Positions 1-8,525 of a stretch of DNA of 10,044 nt are shown here, piece by piece. The number at the start of each line of letters is the position of its first letter. Position 1 is the stretch's first letter. Made by a program: the position numbers and the translations under genes. This DNA is from Glomus cerebriforme. Taxonomy: Eukaryota > Glomeromycota > Glomeromycetes > Glomerales > Glomeraceae. Below the pieces are notes generated by a model. It made no database searches and was not told the DNA's origin. It was given only the letters and a program-made list of their open reading frames with translations. The stretch is from NCBI GenBank assembly GCA_003550305.1, contig QKYT01000108.1:215482-225525 (forward strand), in the 5' to 3' direction.

Positions 1-133
1 GTAACAAATAAATATATTGAATTTTTAATTGCTTTAATAATTTTTTTTGTATCATAAATAATAATAAAAATAATAAAATTTTTCGATACTATTAAAATAA
101 TAAAAATATGTTTATTTGAAATAAAAGCTAAAC

Positions 134-2131
134 CTAGACACCTTTATGATAGTTTAAAATAGGTTCTAAATGATATTTCAATTCTTTAATAAATATGGCA
201 GTTTGTTTTGCATTACCTTTTTCTTCGACTCTCCAATATGTATCACGCATTCTTTCCATTAACTCACTTATGGATTGTCGTCTATTTACTATTGCATTCT
301 CAGCTTTGGTTAATCTTGACACCGGCACATCTAAATCTAATTCATAATGCATATATACATCAAACCCGCTCTCATCAAACATTCGCTGAAATCGATCCCA
401 TGTATCGGGTACCAATAGCTTCGTATCTCCATACAAACTTTCATGAAAAATATGACGGCAAGGAAGCAAGTATCGATGAAAAAATACACAATTGCAGTTT
501 AAAGACGTAAGTCCTGGTGCTGGTTTTCCTTTTTCTATTTGTGCATCAATAGCGCAATATTCATTAATGAGCATTTGTTGAACAGGGAAGGGGAATTTAT
601 GGATTTCAGTGAGAATCTCGTCATTAACGCCAATGAAAGAGATCTTTTTGATGCGAAATTCATAAGTGACACGTTCTGAATCGGTCAGTCTTTTTTCATC
701 AAGCGCAACTATATTATGGCATGCACCTGATCAAAAGTTTCGATTAGAATCAAAAGTATTCGAGTTAAAGATGCAAAAACAATTACCGATTAATCCATGT
801 TTTGGGGAGGTTGTTCTCTTTAACTCACTGTGATATGACTCTAAGGCATTTGTTGAGGTCACTTGTAAAAGTAGGGGAGAGTGCTGCCGTGCCCAAAGTA
901 CCCATTGGTGTGTGTTTTTTACGTAATTTCTTAAAATATATTTCTTGATCGTTGGATTTGCACATTCGTTGATTGCTTCTTGAATAAGGCTTTCACTCCC
1001 GATTCTCGTCCTTTTGTGCATGGCAAGAAGCATTTTTTGTCGTGTCTTTTTCTCATAAATTTTACTCATCCAAGTACGCATGACATGCACCGTGCAAAAG
1101 AGAATATCACACTCTTGTTCGCCATTCTTAAGACCTGGAAAAGTTATTTTGATAGCATTAGACTCTATATTACTTTGGTCGGAGAGAAAATACCTTGGAT
1201 TCCAACGATGAGCGAATCGTCTAATTGTTTTCAACCCCTTTGCAACGGTTTCGCTGTCTTCGTTACTTACGAAAAAGTGGGCCCCAACATTCCAACATCC
1301 ATAAGAATTGTGAACATACAAGGTGAACAAGTGACAATCGTATCTATTTGTCTTGTGTGTAGAATCTATAAGGGTTAGCCAGCCATATTGCTCAAGGTTT
1401 TTGAGATGATTTGGATGCATAAAAATGAAACCGTAAGTAGACAGGTCAGGAATTTCATAACGTTCAATCAAATATCCTTTATTTTCCAAGAAAGAAATGG
1501 CCTCTCGAATATCTAATTCTCTTCTGGGATTACTAATAAGATGTGTGTCAAGAGGTCCGCGTATCTTATACTTTATATTCGTAACTTCCTTCTGTCTCAA
1601 CTCCTTTACACATTTATCTAAATCCAATTTTTCAGTCGCAATCTCCTTAACTGCACTAACGATCTCTGGTGGGCGATAGTTTTTTATGGCTTCTTATATA
1701 ACTAATTCGCGAATAACTTTTGTGCGTTTTAGTTTTTCATTATCTTCAATCAAGTGTGAATGATCAGGTGAGTCTTTAAATCGTTCAATTTGTACTTTTT
1801 GTTCAGAAATATAACGTTGAACTTTAATTTTTGCAGAACATAAGTCAGCAGGTCGAATTTTCATTACGTGACATTTCTCATTTGGAATGCCTTCTTTTCG
1901 GGTACTTGACTTATTATGTTTTTTAAACTGACAAACGAAAACTCTCCACGAGTCACCATTAACATTATTTTTATAGCTAAAGCCAGTCCATATATTTGAT
2001 ACAAGAGGTCACCATTCTTTATCAAACTCCTCTATTGAAAGTTCAAGTGGTTCGTTAATATTAAAGAGAAGGTTCTGTTTTTGTTTTTCGGATATAGGTA
2101 TGTTTATTGTATTAGAAGCAAAAGGAGTCAT
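134..2131 (-). pseudogene. MULE (Mutator-like) transposase gene, nearly intact, two nonsense codons
   Basis: The gene reads from ATG at 2131 to TAG at 134-136. Removing one 60-nt intron (727-786) leaves a 645-codon frame. The N-terminal part has a FAR1/WRKY-GCM1-like zinc pattern: Cys at 1931-1933, Cys at 1838-1840 and His-x-His at 1760-1762 and 1754-1756. The MULE core follows: first Asp in LIDSTHKTN (1364-1366), second Asp in FLSDQSNIE (1178-1180), a Cys-x2-His in LFCTVHVMRTW, and the Glu in NALESYHSELK (839-841). The C-terminal part has a SWIM finger, CxC-x9-CxH, at 452-496. These domains, in this order, define Mutator-like transposases, which act in the nucleus on element termini. Two in-frame stops interrupt it: TGA at 2009-2011 and TAA at 1694-1696. 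The rest is open, so decay is recent or the copy is polymorphic. An in-frame stop at 2132-2134 lies just upstream of the chosen start. I could not find the element's terminal repeats; the left end probably lies outside the window. Confidence 0.92.
727..786 (-). other. 60-nt intron in the MULE transposase gene
   Basis: On the minus strand the segment begins GTAATTG and ends TTTTGATCAG, with a CTAAT branch-like motif near its 3' end. It is exactly 60 nt and contains an in-frame TGA (731-733). Unspliced, the transposase would stop just after the catalytic Glu and lose its SWIM domain. Spliced (phase 1), the reading runs HGLIG-ACHNIVALDEKR, a normal continuation for this family. The upstream and downstream coding blocks are already in the same frame. 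Confidence 0.85.
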
Positions 2132-2768
2132 TTATAAAGTATTTCGAAGTGTTTAATACAAAACTTTGGTTTTATTTTATTGATTTTATTTGGTTTTTTT
2201 TTAGAATAAAAAATTTTTCGGAGCTTCTTAATAACCTTTAAAAAATTACATGAAAAAGAAAATAAATAAAAAATATTATTTACTACATTGTAAGAACGCG
2301 TTTATGTTTATTGTTAGTTTATTAAAAATGACAACGTTTGCAGTTCGCTATTTTTAAAAATTTTTTTTTTAAAAATGGAACACTATTTTAAAGTTTAACT
2401 TTTGTAACACTATTTTTAAAAAAGTAACCCTATTTTTACTTGCGTAACATATCTGAATTCCGATTTACTGGGTCGATAAATCACGTGATCGAACACGGCT
2501 TTTGACACCCCCTATATATGGTAATTTTACGTGATCTAGTGTTAATCTTACGCAAGATGTAATCTGAGATACAACATATATAAAAATAAAATGTAATTTA
2601 CTAAGCCACTATTGTATTACATTCATTGTATTTTTCTGTCATTTGCTTTAGTAGCTTATACCAATTCCTAACTAATTCCTAATTGATTCCTAATCTTCTT
2701 AACTGATTTCAAAATAATCACAAAACCTATAATAAAAATATTTTATTTTTTACCAGAAAGATTTAAAT
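2132..2768. other. AT-rich spacer between the MULE and mariner genes
   Basis: No coding signal is visible on either strand. The segment should contain the 5' flank of the minus-strand MULE gene. It holds poly-A/T runs, a short 20-bp tandem repeat (separate entry), a TCACGTGA palindrome near 2482 and an ATATATGG stretch near 2512. I cannot assign a promoter with confidence. Confidence 0.5.
2404..2450 (+). repeat. Short 20-bp tandem repeat starting GTAAC
   Basis: GTAACACTATTTTTA (2404), GTAACCCTATTTTTA (2424) and GTAACAT (2444) start exactly 20 bp apart. A weaker copy, GGAACACTATTTTA, lies at 2377. The array is small and degenerate, with two good units and partial neighbours. It lies upstream of the MULE start, so it could be a subterminal repeat of that element, but I see no matching inverted copy at the left edge. 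Confidence 0.6.
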
Positions 2769-3611
2769 ATGTCTTGAGAATTCAGTGAGAATTTATGTTG
2801 GTATATTGTTTATTTCTACACTGATGATTTTACAATTGCAGATATTGCTAATACATTATATATAAGTAAAGGTTTTGTAAATAAAATAAAAAGGAGAGAT
2901 AATCACTAGGCATGTATTAAAAATCCTTTCAAAGGTGTTCCTAGTTATAAAGGCTATTTAGTAAAGCAAATATGACTGTATTTAAAAATCTTGTAGCAGA
3001 AAAGGTAGACTGATATTTGGATGAACTAATATATGAAATGGACAATTTAACCAGAAAAAGAGCATCTGTTGTAATGCTTTAATATTTAGTTACATAAGAC
3101 TATATTGGAAAAAAATGATATTATGTGTGCATATTATTTAGAGATTATTGGTAAACACTACACTTCAAATCAGTTAATTTTTCTTGATGAAAGGGTCAAA
3201 AATAAACAAAGTTTATTTGGATATTCTCTTTGCAACACATATATACATAAAAAAGTAGTATTTATACAAGAAAAATGATACACAATTTTACCTGCCTTTA
3301 TATTAAAAGGATTTATTGCACATATTTGAAGAAGCATGTGATCTAAAAAAATTTGTAAATTTTATTTTTAGATGCCAATAATACAACCATATCCAGAAAA
3401 TAATAGTATTATTATGATAGATAATATTCAGATTTATCATGATAATGAATTAGTAGAGTTATTAAAAGGTTTAGGTTATTATGTTATTTTTCTTTCCCCT
3501 TACTTCTTCAATTATAATTCTATTGAAACTGCATTTTCAACCATCAAATCATGGATTAGGTTTATAGAATTTTATATTCTAAAATGTCATGATAATTTTT
3601 TAAAGCATTAA
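2769..3611 (+). pseudogene. Tc1/mariner-type (DD34E) transposase, heavily degraded
   Basis: ATG at 2769 opens a frame with TGA as codon 3. It then reads an N-terminal helix-turn-helix (FTIADIANTLYISKGFVNKIK), broken by TAG at 2907-2909 and TGA at 2973-2975. Coding resemblance continues in shifted frames (LVAEKVD, LDELIYEMDNLT) to the catalytic core. The first Asp is in LIFLDE (3186-3188), the second in IIMIDN (3420-3422) and the Glu in NSIETAFSTIKSWIR (3525-3527). Exactly 34 residues separate the second Asp from the Glu, the DD34E spacing of Tc1-like elements. The last open piece runs 3372-3611. At least four stops and several frameshifts make it non-functional. I found no convincing inverted termini, so the element's limits are unknown. 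The triad itself is preserved, so the family call is firm. Confidence 0.85.
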
Positions 3612-3775
3612 TTTATGTATGATAATCAATTTAGAGTAAAAAATAAAAATTTATATTTAAAAAAACATCATTTTTATTATATTTTATAATAATCAAAATA
3701 CATTGATTTATATCAATATTTTTGTGCTACATGTTTGATATTTTTTGCCATCTGATTTTCACTACATTTAACTGC

Positions 3776-3960
3776 TAATTACTACTATTACCATTAGATC
3801 AAGATATCATAATTAGATAGTAGAAATTAACTAAAATAATAGTCAAATTATAAAAAAAATATTCAAAGATAAAATATAATATTACCATTAGATTATAATA
3901 TTAGGTTATATCATCATTATTAGATTATAACACTACTATTACTAGTCAAAATAATTCATT
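3776..3960. repeat. Diffuse TACCATTAGAT-type repeat cluster
   Basis: Related blocks recur: CTACTATTACCATTAGATC (around 3782), TATTACCATTAGATTATAA (around 3882), CATTATTAGATTATAACAC (around 3914) and ACTACTATTACTAG (around 3933). There is no strict period. It looks like an eroded array or low-complexity expansion. Confidence 0.4.
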
Positions 3961-4034
3961 TTAACTAAATTCTGACTGGCTAATTTTAGGCTGAATTATG
4001 CTCTAATGCTGATCGAAATCTATGTTACTTTTTG

Positions 4035-4162
4035 AATACCATTCAAATGTAGATTTTGATCAAATTTATGTTAAATTTCATAATAACCAATCGGTTAATA
4101 TTCAAGCATATCCAATACTCTTCAATACTACTTGGATGTGAATTTTAATTAAACTTTTGTAA
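4035..4162 (+). repeat. Pair of degenerate 39-bp direct repeats
   Basis: The 39-bp blocks at 4035-4073 and 4124-4162 both run AATAC...ATGT...ATTTT...AAA...TGT and match at 27 of 39 positions by hand alignment. Weaker relatives of their second half appear at about 4011 and 4186. They look like traces of an old tandem or dispersed repeat. Confidence 0.45.
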
Positions 4163-4412
4163 CATTATTATCAGCATTCATTATATCAAATTTTGTAACT
4201 TTTAAACTAACATTCAGTAGTCAATATATCAATACAAATATAACAATAGTAATTATTTAATTTATTTATTAATATATAAATAATACAATACAAATACAAT
4301 ACAAATAAAATTTAAATGAAATCTGGCATAATATATCATTTGACAGAATAACTTGGTTATTCTACAATTTGATTAGGACTTTTAAAAAATAAATGAAATA
4401 ATCATCATAAAT

Positions 4413-5363
4413 TATATCAAAACTTGTAATAAATATTCTGAATCTTTTACTCTAGTTTTCAATTTATAATAATCATCAAAGTATTCATCAAGCCATTTTT
4501 CATTTTCTTCTGCATAGAAAGAAATAATGGTATTTGTCACCATAAAACTTCAGCATAATAAACACTTTTTTCTTCAATATTGGTATTAAATTCTTGGTCT
4601 TTTTATTGAAAATAAGACCACTCAGGTATATTTGGCAGATGGAGAAGATCATAAGATTTTTTAACTGAAACAAATAATAACAATGTAAATATCAAATATA
4701 CATAAAAAAATAAAGATAAATAAATATCAGATATAGAACCTCATCTGATCTTCATAAGAGATTATATATGTTTATTATATAGCTTTGAAACTCTTTATTT
4801 GTCTTGCTTATTTCTGGAAAGTAGGTTTTTTTATCTGCCAATAATTCAATAAGCTCTTTTTCATCGTACTTCATGATTTCATTATTATGATTCAAGTAAA
4901 GAGTTCTTACTCCTTTTATTCAATATGTCATTTTCTAATTGTTTATTATTATAAATACAAAGTCATTACTATATATAATAAACAAAAATTTTAAGAAATA
5001 AATTATACCTCACTTAAATGGCTATTAGCATGTAATTGATGAATTATCTGCATCAATTTGCCCTTTTATTTTGTAATTGTTTTTACTTCTTCTTGATCTA
5101 TATAGTATTTAGAGCCAATTGCATATTTGATTATAAAAAGCATGATAATTTAATTTTAAAGCCTTGATCAATTCTGGAATGAGTTTTCTTTAAATTTTAA
5201 TGTTTGATTGGCTATGGAATATTTTATTATAATTCATATTGAAATCATGAGAAATGACAGATGTTATACAGTTATTTAATAAATCTTCAGGAATTTGGAA
5301 GTGAAAGCAATCTCTCTTTGGTTTTTAACCTGTATTTTTATCAGTTTATTTTTCGCAATCCAT
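4413..5363 (-). pseudogene. Unrecognised decayed multi-exon coding region
   Basis: Protein-like sequence runs on the minus strand from about 5363 to a TAA at 4413-4415, far longer than chance in this composition. It starts MDCEK and continues RDCFHFQIPEDLLNNCITSV, then LIPELIKALKLNYHAFYNQI. After a frameshift come YYIDQEEVKTITK and LMQIIHQLHANSHLSE. A GT-AG intron (4935-5008, 74 nt) follows, then MKYDEKELIELLADKK. A second likely intron (4665-4739, 75 nt) leads to SYDLLHLPNIPEWSYF and finally YAEENEKWLDEYFDDYYKLK. At least five stops and three frame changes break it. The IIHQLH-x4-H segment faintly recalls an integrase H2C2 zinc-binding region, but no CxxC follows, so I do not assign that. 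Neighbours are transposons, so it may be an unfamiliar mobile-element protein or a dead copy of a host multigene family. No function is assigned. Confidence 0.6.
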
Positions 5364-5478
5364 ATTTGTATATCAATTTATAATGAATTTTAGACTTTCA
5401 AGAGAGAAGTGCTAAAATACCATTCTTTTTATAGAATTAATTAAATTCTCAATAAACTTTCACAACATTGATCATTAA

Positions 5479-5660
5479 GCTTTTATTATACTTTTACTAT
5501 TTTATTTTTAGTTAAATAAATTTAAATCAATTAAATTAATTAAATAAAACAAAGTTCGTTATATTTTTACTGCTTTATTTTTAATTAAATCAATTTAAAT
5601 CAATTAAGTTAATTAAATAGAACAAGTTTTATTACATTTTTACTGCTTTATTTTTAATTA
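5479..5660 (+). repeat. 73-bp AT-rich tandem repeat, left segment
   Basis: One full unit (5521-5593) and most of the next (5594-5660) share the layout TTTAAATCAATTAA..., AATAGAACAAGTTTTATTAC, TTTTTACTGCTTTATTTTTA and ATTAAATCAA. A degraded partial unit precedes them (5479-5520). The second unit is cut at 5660 by the pogo insertion and resumes at 7634. Confidence 0.88.
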
Positions 5661-5680
5661 TCATATAGTTCTAAAATTAA
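5661..5680 (+). repeat. Left terminal inverted repeat of the pogo element
   Basis: TCATATAGTTCTAAAATTAA pairs with 7612-7631 at 18 of 20 positions. A weaker subterminal echo of the pattern, TTCTGAAAATAAGTAT, lies near 5731. Confidence 0.85.
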
Positions 5681-5934
5681 TAAGCATGACCCAAAATTAA
5701 ACATCCTCTCATTATATAAATATTCTGAAAATAAGTATCCCCAAAATTTTAACAGATTTTATTATTATTTTATTAAAGAAAAAGATATTTACAAATAAAA
5801 GACAAATTATAAACTACTCCAAATTGTCATCTGTATTATTATTATTAAAGAAATAATAATTACCAGTATTAGTATCACTATATATAAAATCAATATCATT
5901 AAAAGGATTATCTTCTAATGTGATCATTTCAGCT

Positions 5935-6004
5935 CTAATATTATAAAAGTCACAATTAATACAAATAAATAGCATAAATAATTAATTTTAAATTAAATTA
6001 TTAC
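5935..6004 (-). other. 70-nt intron near the 3' end of the pogo transposase gene
   Basis: On the minus strand it begins GTAATAATT and ends AATATTAG. Splicing joins MKISQA-K-AEMITLEDNPF and opens an acidic, Asn-rich C-terminal tail ending at 5814. The length resembles the other short introns in this window. Confidence 0.7.
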
Positions 6005-6580
6005 TTAGCTTGTGAAATCTTCATATCTATAGACCCGTTATCTCTTTATTAAAATGTTCATCAATAATTTCATTTGATATGTCACAGGTTTTGAAGGATT
6101 GAACAATTATTTCATTAGAAATATTTTTCTATGATCGCTTGACCCATCCACAAACATCACTTAATTTTGCACATTTAAGATTTCTTTCAGCAGTTAGTCT
6201 AGCTCCACCACTTGCCATTCATAGATATCACTCTTTGTAAAGATTATTCCTAAATGGTTTATTAATGGCAATATCCAATGGTTGACATATGCTTGTCAAA
6301 CCACCTGGAATTACTGCTAGATCAAACCTACTATTCTGAAATTTTTCCTTAACCGAATCTTCTAAATAGCCTTTAAATAAATCAAAAACTATCATTTTCA
6401 GAGTCCTGGGTCTACCATTACTTCTTAAAATATCATTGAGGTAATTAATGTATTTTTTCATTAAATTGGTATCCATCCACCCATTCTCCTGAAACCAGAC
6501 AATTACACTCAGAGGAATTTGTTTTCCATGCAATAATCATTTTCCTTTAAATATACAAATAGGAGAAAATTTCGTCTCAT

Positions 6581-6727
6581 CTATAATAAATAAAAATATC
6601 CAAATTAGAATTTTGTAATTAATAAATTATTCAATCTAAAAATTTTAAATAAATTAAAGATTTTATTTCACATATACTTTAAATTTCAGATTTTACAAAA
6701 TAAAATTAAAAAAAAATAATTTCGTAC
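6581..6727 (-). other. 147-nt intron inside the pogo catalytic core
   Basis: The donor GTACGA follows LTCAA and the acceptor is TTTATTATAG. The split Asp codon (G then AT) rejoins as LTCAA-D-ETKFSPICIFKGK, the usual run between the first and second catalytic Asp of pogo transposases. The segment itself is AT-rich and non-coding. Confidence 0.8.
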
Positions 6728-7575
6728 CTGCAGCACATGTTAAAACAACTGTAAACAATCATTTTCTTGCCTTTCTGGTTAATGGTAAAATTTCTGGTCA
6801 TATCAAACCAGATGGGTGTCTCATTTATATTGAAAATCTTATTTAACTCAAACCATTTTTCAATTCTAAGCTGCATAATAAATTTACTAAACTATCTAAT
6901 AAATCTTTAGTTTGTGCTGGAAGTTTTTGTGAAATTTGTGTATATTACCACTAAGCTAGTTTATATCTTTTCATAAATACTAAAATCCAATGGTTAGACA
7001 TTTTAAAATATTTCGCTGCATCACCATAAAGAACTATCATATCTGGTTTCTTTAAAACTTCTAACATTTTAAATCATAAAAGCATATAGGTAATAGCTAA
7101 ATCTTGTTTCCTTTGTTCTGTAAGCCAGTTATATAATTTGTCTTCAACTTCAGGATAAAAGGCTTTTCTACCAGAACTAACTCATTTACTGTTTTGGTCT
7201 ATCTCAGTTATCCAACTTTCACTTGTCTTAATCCAGTGTCTGATCATACTATTATCAAGGTTGAAATTTCTTGTCACTTTACTTCTTCCATATTCTTTAG
7301 CATAGGTAACTAACTACATTTGTTTAATAGTATAAGAGTTATGGTTACATTTGACAACTTTTTTATGCTTAGCAATTTGTGACATTATAAAACAGGTTTA
7401 AAACAGGTTTCGTATCATGTTACAAAAATGAGCATTTTATCATTATGCATTTTATTTAAATCACATTATACAAGCTGATCAGATAATCGATCTACATATG
7501 CAAATTGTTTAATTTTGCAAAATTAAAACTCAATAATAAAATTTTCAATTTTATTTAAAAAAATTTAAAAATCAC

Positions 7576-7621
7576 CTGAAATTAAGCATTCCTATAACAA
7601 AAAAAGACTGCTTAATTTCAG
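7576..7621. repeat. Perfect 13-bp inverted repeat at the pogo right end
   Basis: CTGAAATTAAGCA (7576-7588) and TGCTTAATTTCAG (7609-7621) are exact reverse complements separated by 20 bases. The outer arm overlaps the right terminal repeat. The structure lies in the 5' flank of the minus-strand transposase gene, so it could be a transposase-binding duplication. Confidence 0.85.
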
Positions 7622-7631
7622 AACTATATGG
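7612..7631 (-). repeat. Right terminal inverted repeat of the pogo element
   Basis: Read inward on the minus strand it is CCATATAGTTCTGAAATTAA, matching the left terminus at 18 of 20 positions. It is followed outward by the TA target at 7632-7633. Confidence 0.85.
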
Positions 7632-7719
7632 TAAATCAATTAAATCAATTAAATTAATTAAATAGAACAAGTTTTATTATATTTTTTAATGCTTTATTTT
7701 TAATTAAATCAATTTAAAT
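7632..7719 (+). repeat. 73-bp tandem repeat, middle segment
   Basis: This contains the end of the unit begun at 5594, one full 73-bp unit (7640-7712) and the first 7 bp of the next. The last nine bases, AATTTAAAT (7711-7719), are the left copy of the direct duplication flanking the next element. Confidence 0.88.
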
Positions 7720-7767
7720 GGAAATTGCTAAATGTCACCTGGGTGATTGTCATTTAGGTGATTGTTG
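7720..7767 (+). repeat. Left terminal inverted repeat of the 1208-bp element
   Basis: It pairs with 8880-8927. The five mismatches in the first 32 bp are all transitions. Inverted similarity resumes further in: GTCACATGAT at 7820-7829 against ATCATGTGGC at 8843-8852, and ATTGGC at 7832 against GCCAAT at 8851. Confidence 0.85.
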
Positions 7768-7803
7768 CCTGGGTGATTATCACTTGGGCGATCATCACCT
7801 AAG
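7736..7803 (+). repeat. 15-bp subterminal tandem repeat, 4.5 units
   Basis: The units are CACCTGGGTGATTGT, CATTTAGGTGATTGT, TGCCTGGGTGATTAT and CACTTGGGCGATCAT, then a partial CACCTAAG. Most units contain a near-palindrome TCACCtGGGTGA. The right end carries fewer units of the same repeat, inverted. Repeated subterminal motifs of this kind are common transposase-binding sites. Confidence 0.85.
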
Positions 7804-7978
7804 TTTTTTTTTCAAATATGTCACATGATGTATTGGCTAATTTGGCTAATTTTTTAACTATAAATAAAAAAGATAAGTAAATTATAATGATCAAAAAGAA
7901 AAGATGCTAATAAAAAAACAAAATAACAATGGAGTAATAGAAAGTAATAGTAGATGAAAAGGAGTAAAAAGGAATAAT

Positions 7979-8249
7979 GGGAAGTGATGGGAGATAAGAA
8001 GAAGTGATGAGAAATGAAAAGGAACAATAGAAAATGAAAAGAATTGATGGAAAGGTGAAGAGAAGTGATGGGAGACGAAGAGGAATAATGGGAGATGAAA
8101 AGGAGTGATGGGAGATGAAAAGGAATGATGAGAGATGAAAAGGAATGATGGGAGATGAAAAGGAGTGATGGGAGATGAAAAGGAATGATGGGAGATGAAA
8201 AGGAGTGATGGGAGATGAAAAGGAATGATGGAAGACGAAAAGGAGTGAT
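7979..8249 (+). repeat. 20-bp purine-rich minisatellite
   Basis: The consensus unit is GGGAGATGAAAAGGAGTGAT, with an AGG-AGT/AAT alternation. Eight strictly phased units run 8090-8249, preceded by five slightly degraded units and a 10-bp half unit from 7979. Weaker copies trail to about 8340. Because 20 is not a multiple of 3 and the opposite strand is pyrimidine-rich, all three minus frames stay open; these are not genes. Confidence 0.95.
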
Positions 8250-8525
8250 AGGAAGTAAATAGGAGAGAAAAAGAGATAATGGAAAATGAAAAGATGTAAT
8301 AGAAAATGATAGAAGACGAAAAGGATGGAATAATAAAAAGTAATAGGGTGAAAAATGATGAAAGACAAAAAATAAAAAAATAATCATAATAGGAGGTTGG
8401 GTAGTAAAAGATAATGATAGGAAGCCAAGTAAAACCATAAAGTAAAAAAAAATGAAGTTGGTTAGAAATGAAATATAAGATAGAAATAATAAAAAAAAAT
8501 ATAAATAAAAAAAAATATATCTTTA

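Larger units (their letters stand above)
3612..4412. other. AT-rich non-coding stretch with degenerate repeats
   Basis: No gene is visible on either strand. It holds scattered variants of TACCATTAGAT and ATTATTAGATTATA (3776-3960), a small ATTGAT-TTAT-ATCAAT hairpin near 3702, and a degenerate direct repeat at 4035 and 4124 (separate entry). Part of its left end may be the 3' flank of the mariner element. Confidence 0.5.
5814..7385 (-). pseudogene. Pogo/Tigger-like DDD transposase, full length but broken
   Basis: The gene starts at ATG 7385 and ends at TAG 5814-5816. Two N-terminal DNA-binding domains are readable: a pogo-like helix-turn-helix (NSYTIKQM, TYAKEYGRSKVTRNF) and a CENP-B/Tc5-like domain (GRKAFYPEVEDKLYNWLTEQ). 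The DDE_1 core follows. The first Asp is in ETPIWFDM (6802-6804), the second in VFDLFKG (6381-6383) and the third in ICQPLDIAINKPF (6273-6275), with 35 residues between the last two. The tail includes MASGGAR and KLSDVCGWVKRS. Introns fit at 6581-6727 and 5935-6004. Damage includes stops at 7314-7316, 7182-7184, 7074-7076, 6951-6953, 6945-6947, 6537-6539 and 6228-6230, and frameshifts near 6870 and 6760. The second frameshift comes with an apparent short deletion relative to the family as I recall it. All three Asp codons survive. The gene fills its element, with about 246 bp upstream and 153 bp downstream. Confidence 0.93.
5661..7631 (-). mobile_element. Pogo-type DNA transposon, 1971 bp, inserted at TA
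   Basis: The element is flanked by TA at 5659-5660 and TA at 7632-7633. Its ends are inverted: the left starts TCATATAGTTCTAAAATTAA and the right, read inward on the minus strand, starts CCATATAGTTCTGAAATTAA. They match at 18 of 20 positions. Joining the flanks at a single TA restores an exact 73-bp repeat unit, which confirms both boundaries. TA duplication is the hallmark of the Tc1/mariner/pogo group, and the interior encodes a pogo transposase on the minus strand. The termini do not begin with CAGT, unlike the second pogo-type terminus at 9975, so this is a different family. The transposase is broken, so the copy is non-autonomous. Confidence 0.9.

Noticed and set aside
1..133. GTAAC at the left edge as a MULE terminus
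   Set aside because: No inverted partner was found on the other side of the gene, and the window edge is arbitrary.
208..510. Plus-strand open frame of 100 codons
   Set aside because: Lies antisense to the SWIM-domain part of the MULE transposase, which has clear family motifs on the other strand.
980..1378. Plus-strand open frame of 132 codons
   Set aside because: Antisense shadow of the MULE catalytic core; no family resemblance of its own.
1497..1679. Plus-strand open frame of 60 codons
   Set aside because: Antisense to the N-terminal half of the MULE gene; short and featureless.
2640..3760. Inverted termini for the mariner remnant
   Set aside because: Candidate matches on either side (for example around 2625 and 3700) are short AT-rich coincidences with no TA-bounded pairing.
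4413..5363. Integrase H2C2 zinc-binding assignment for the unrecognised pseudogene
   Set aside because: Only a loose His spacing is visible; the expected Cys-x2-Cys and catalytic core are not seen.
8070..8250. G-quadruplex potential of the GGG-containing minisatellite
   Set aside because: G runs are about 20 bases apart, too far for a conventional quadruplex.
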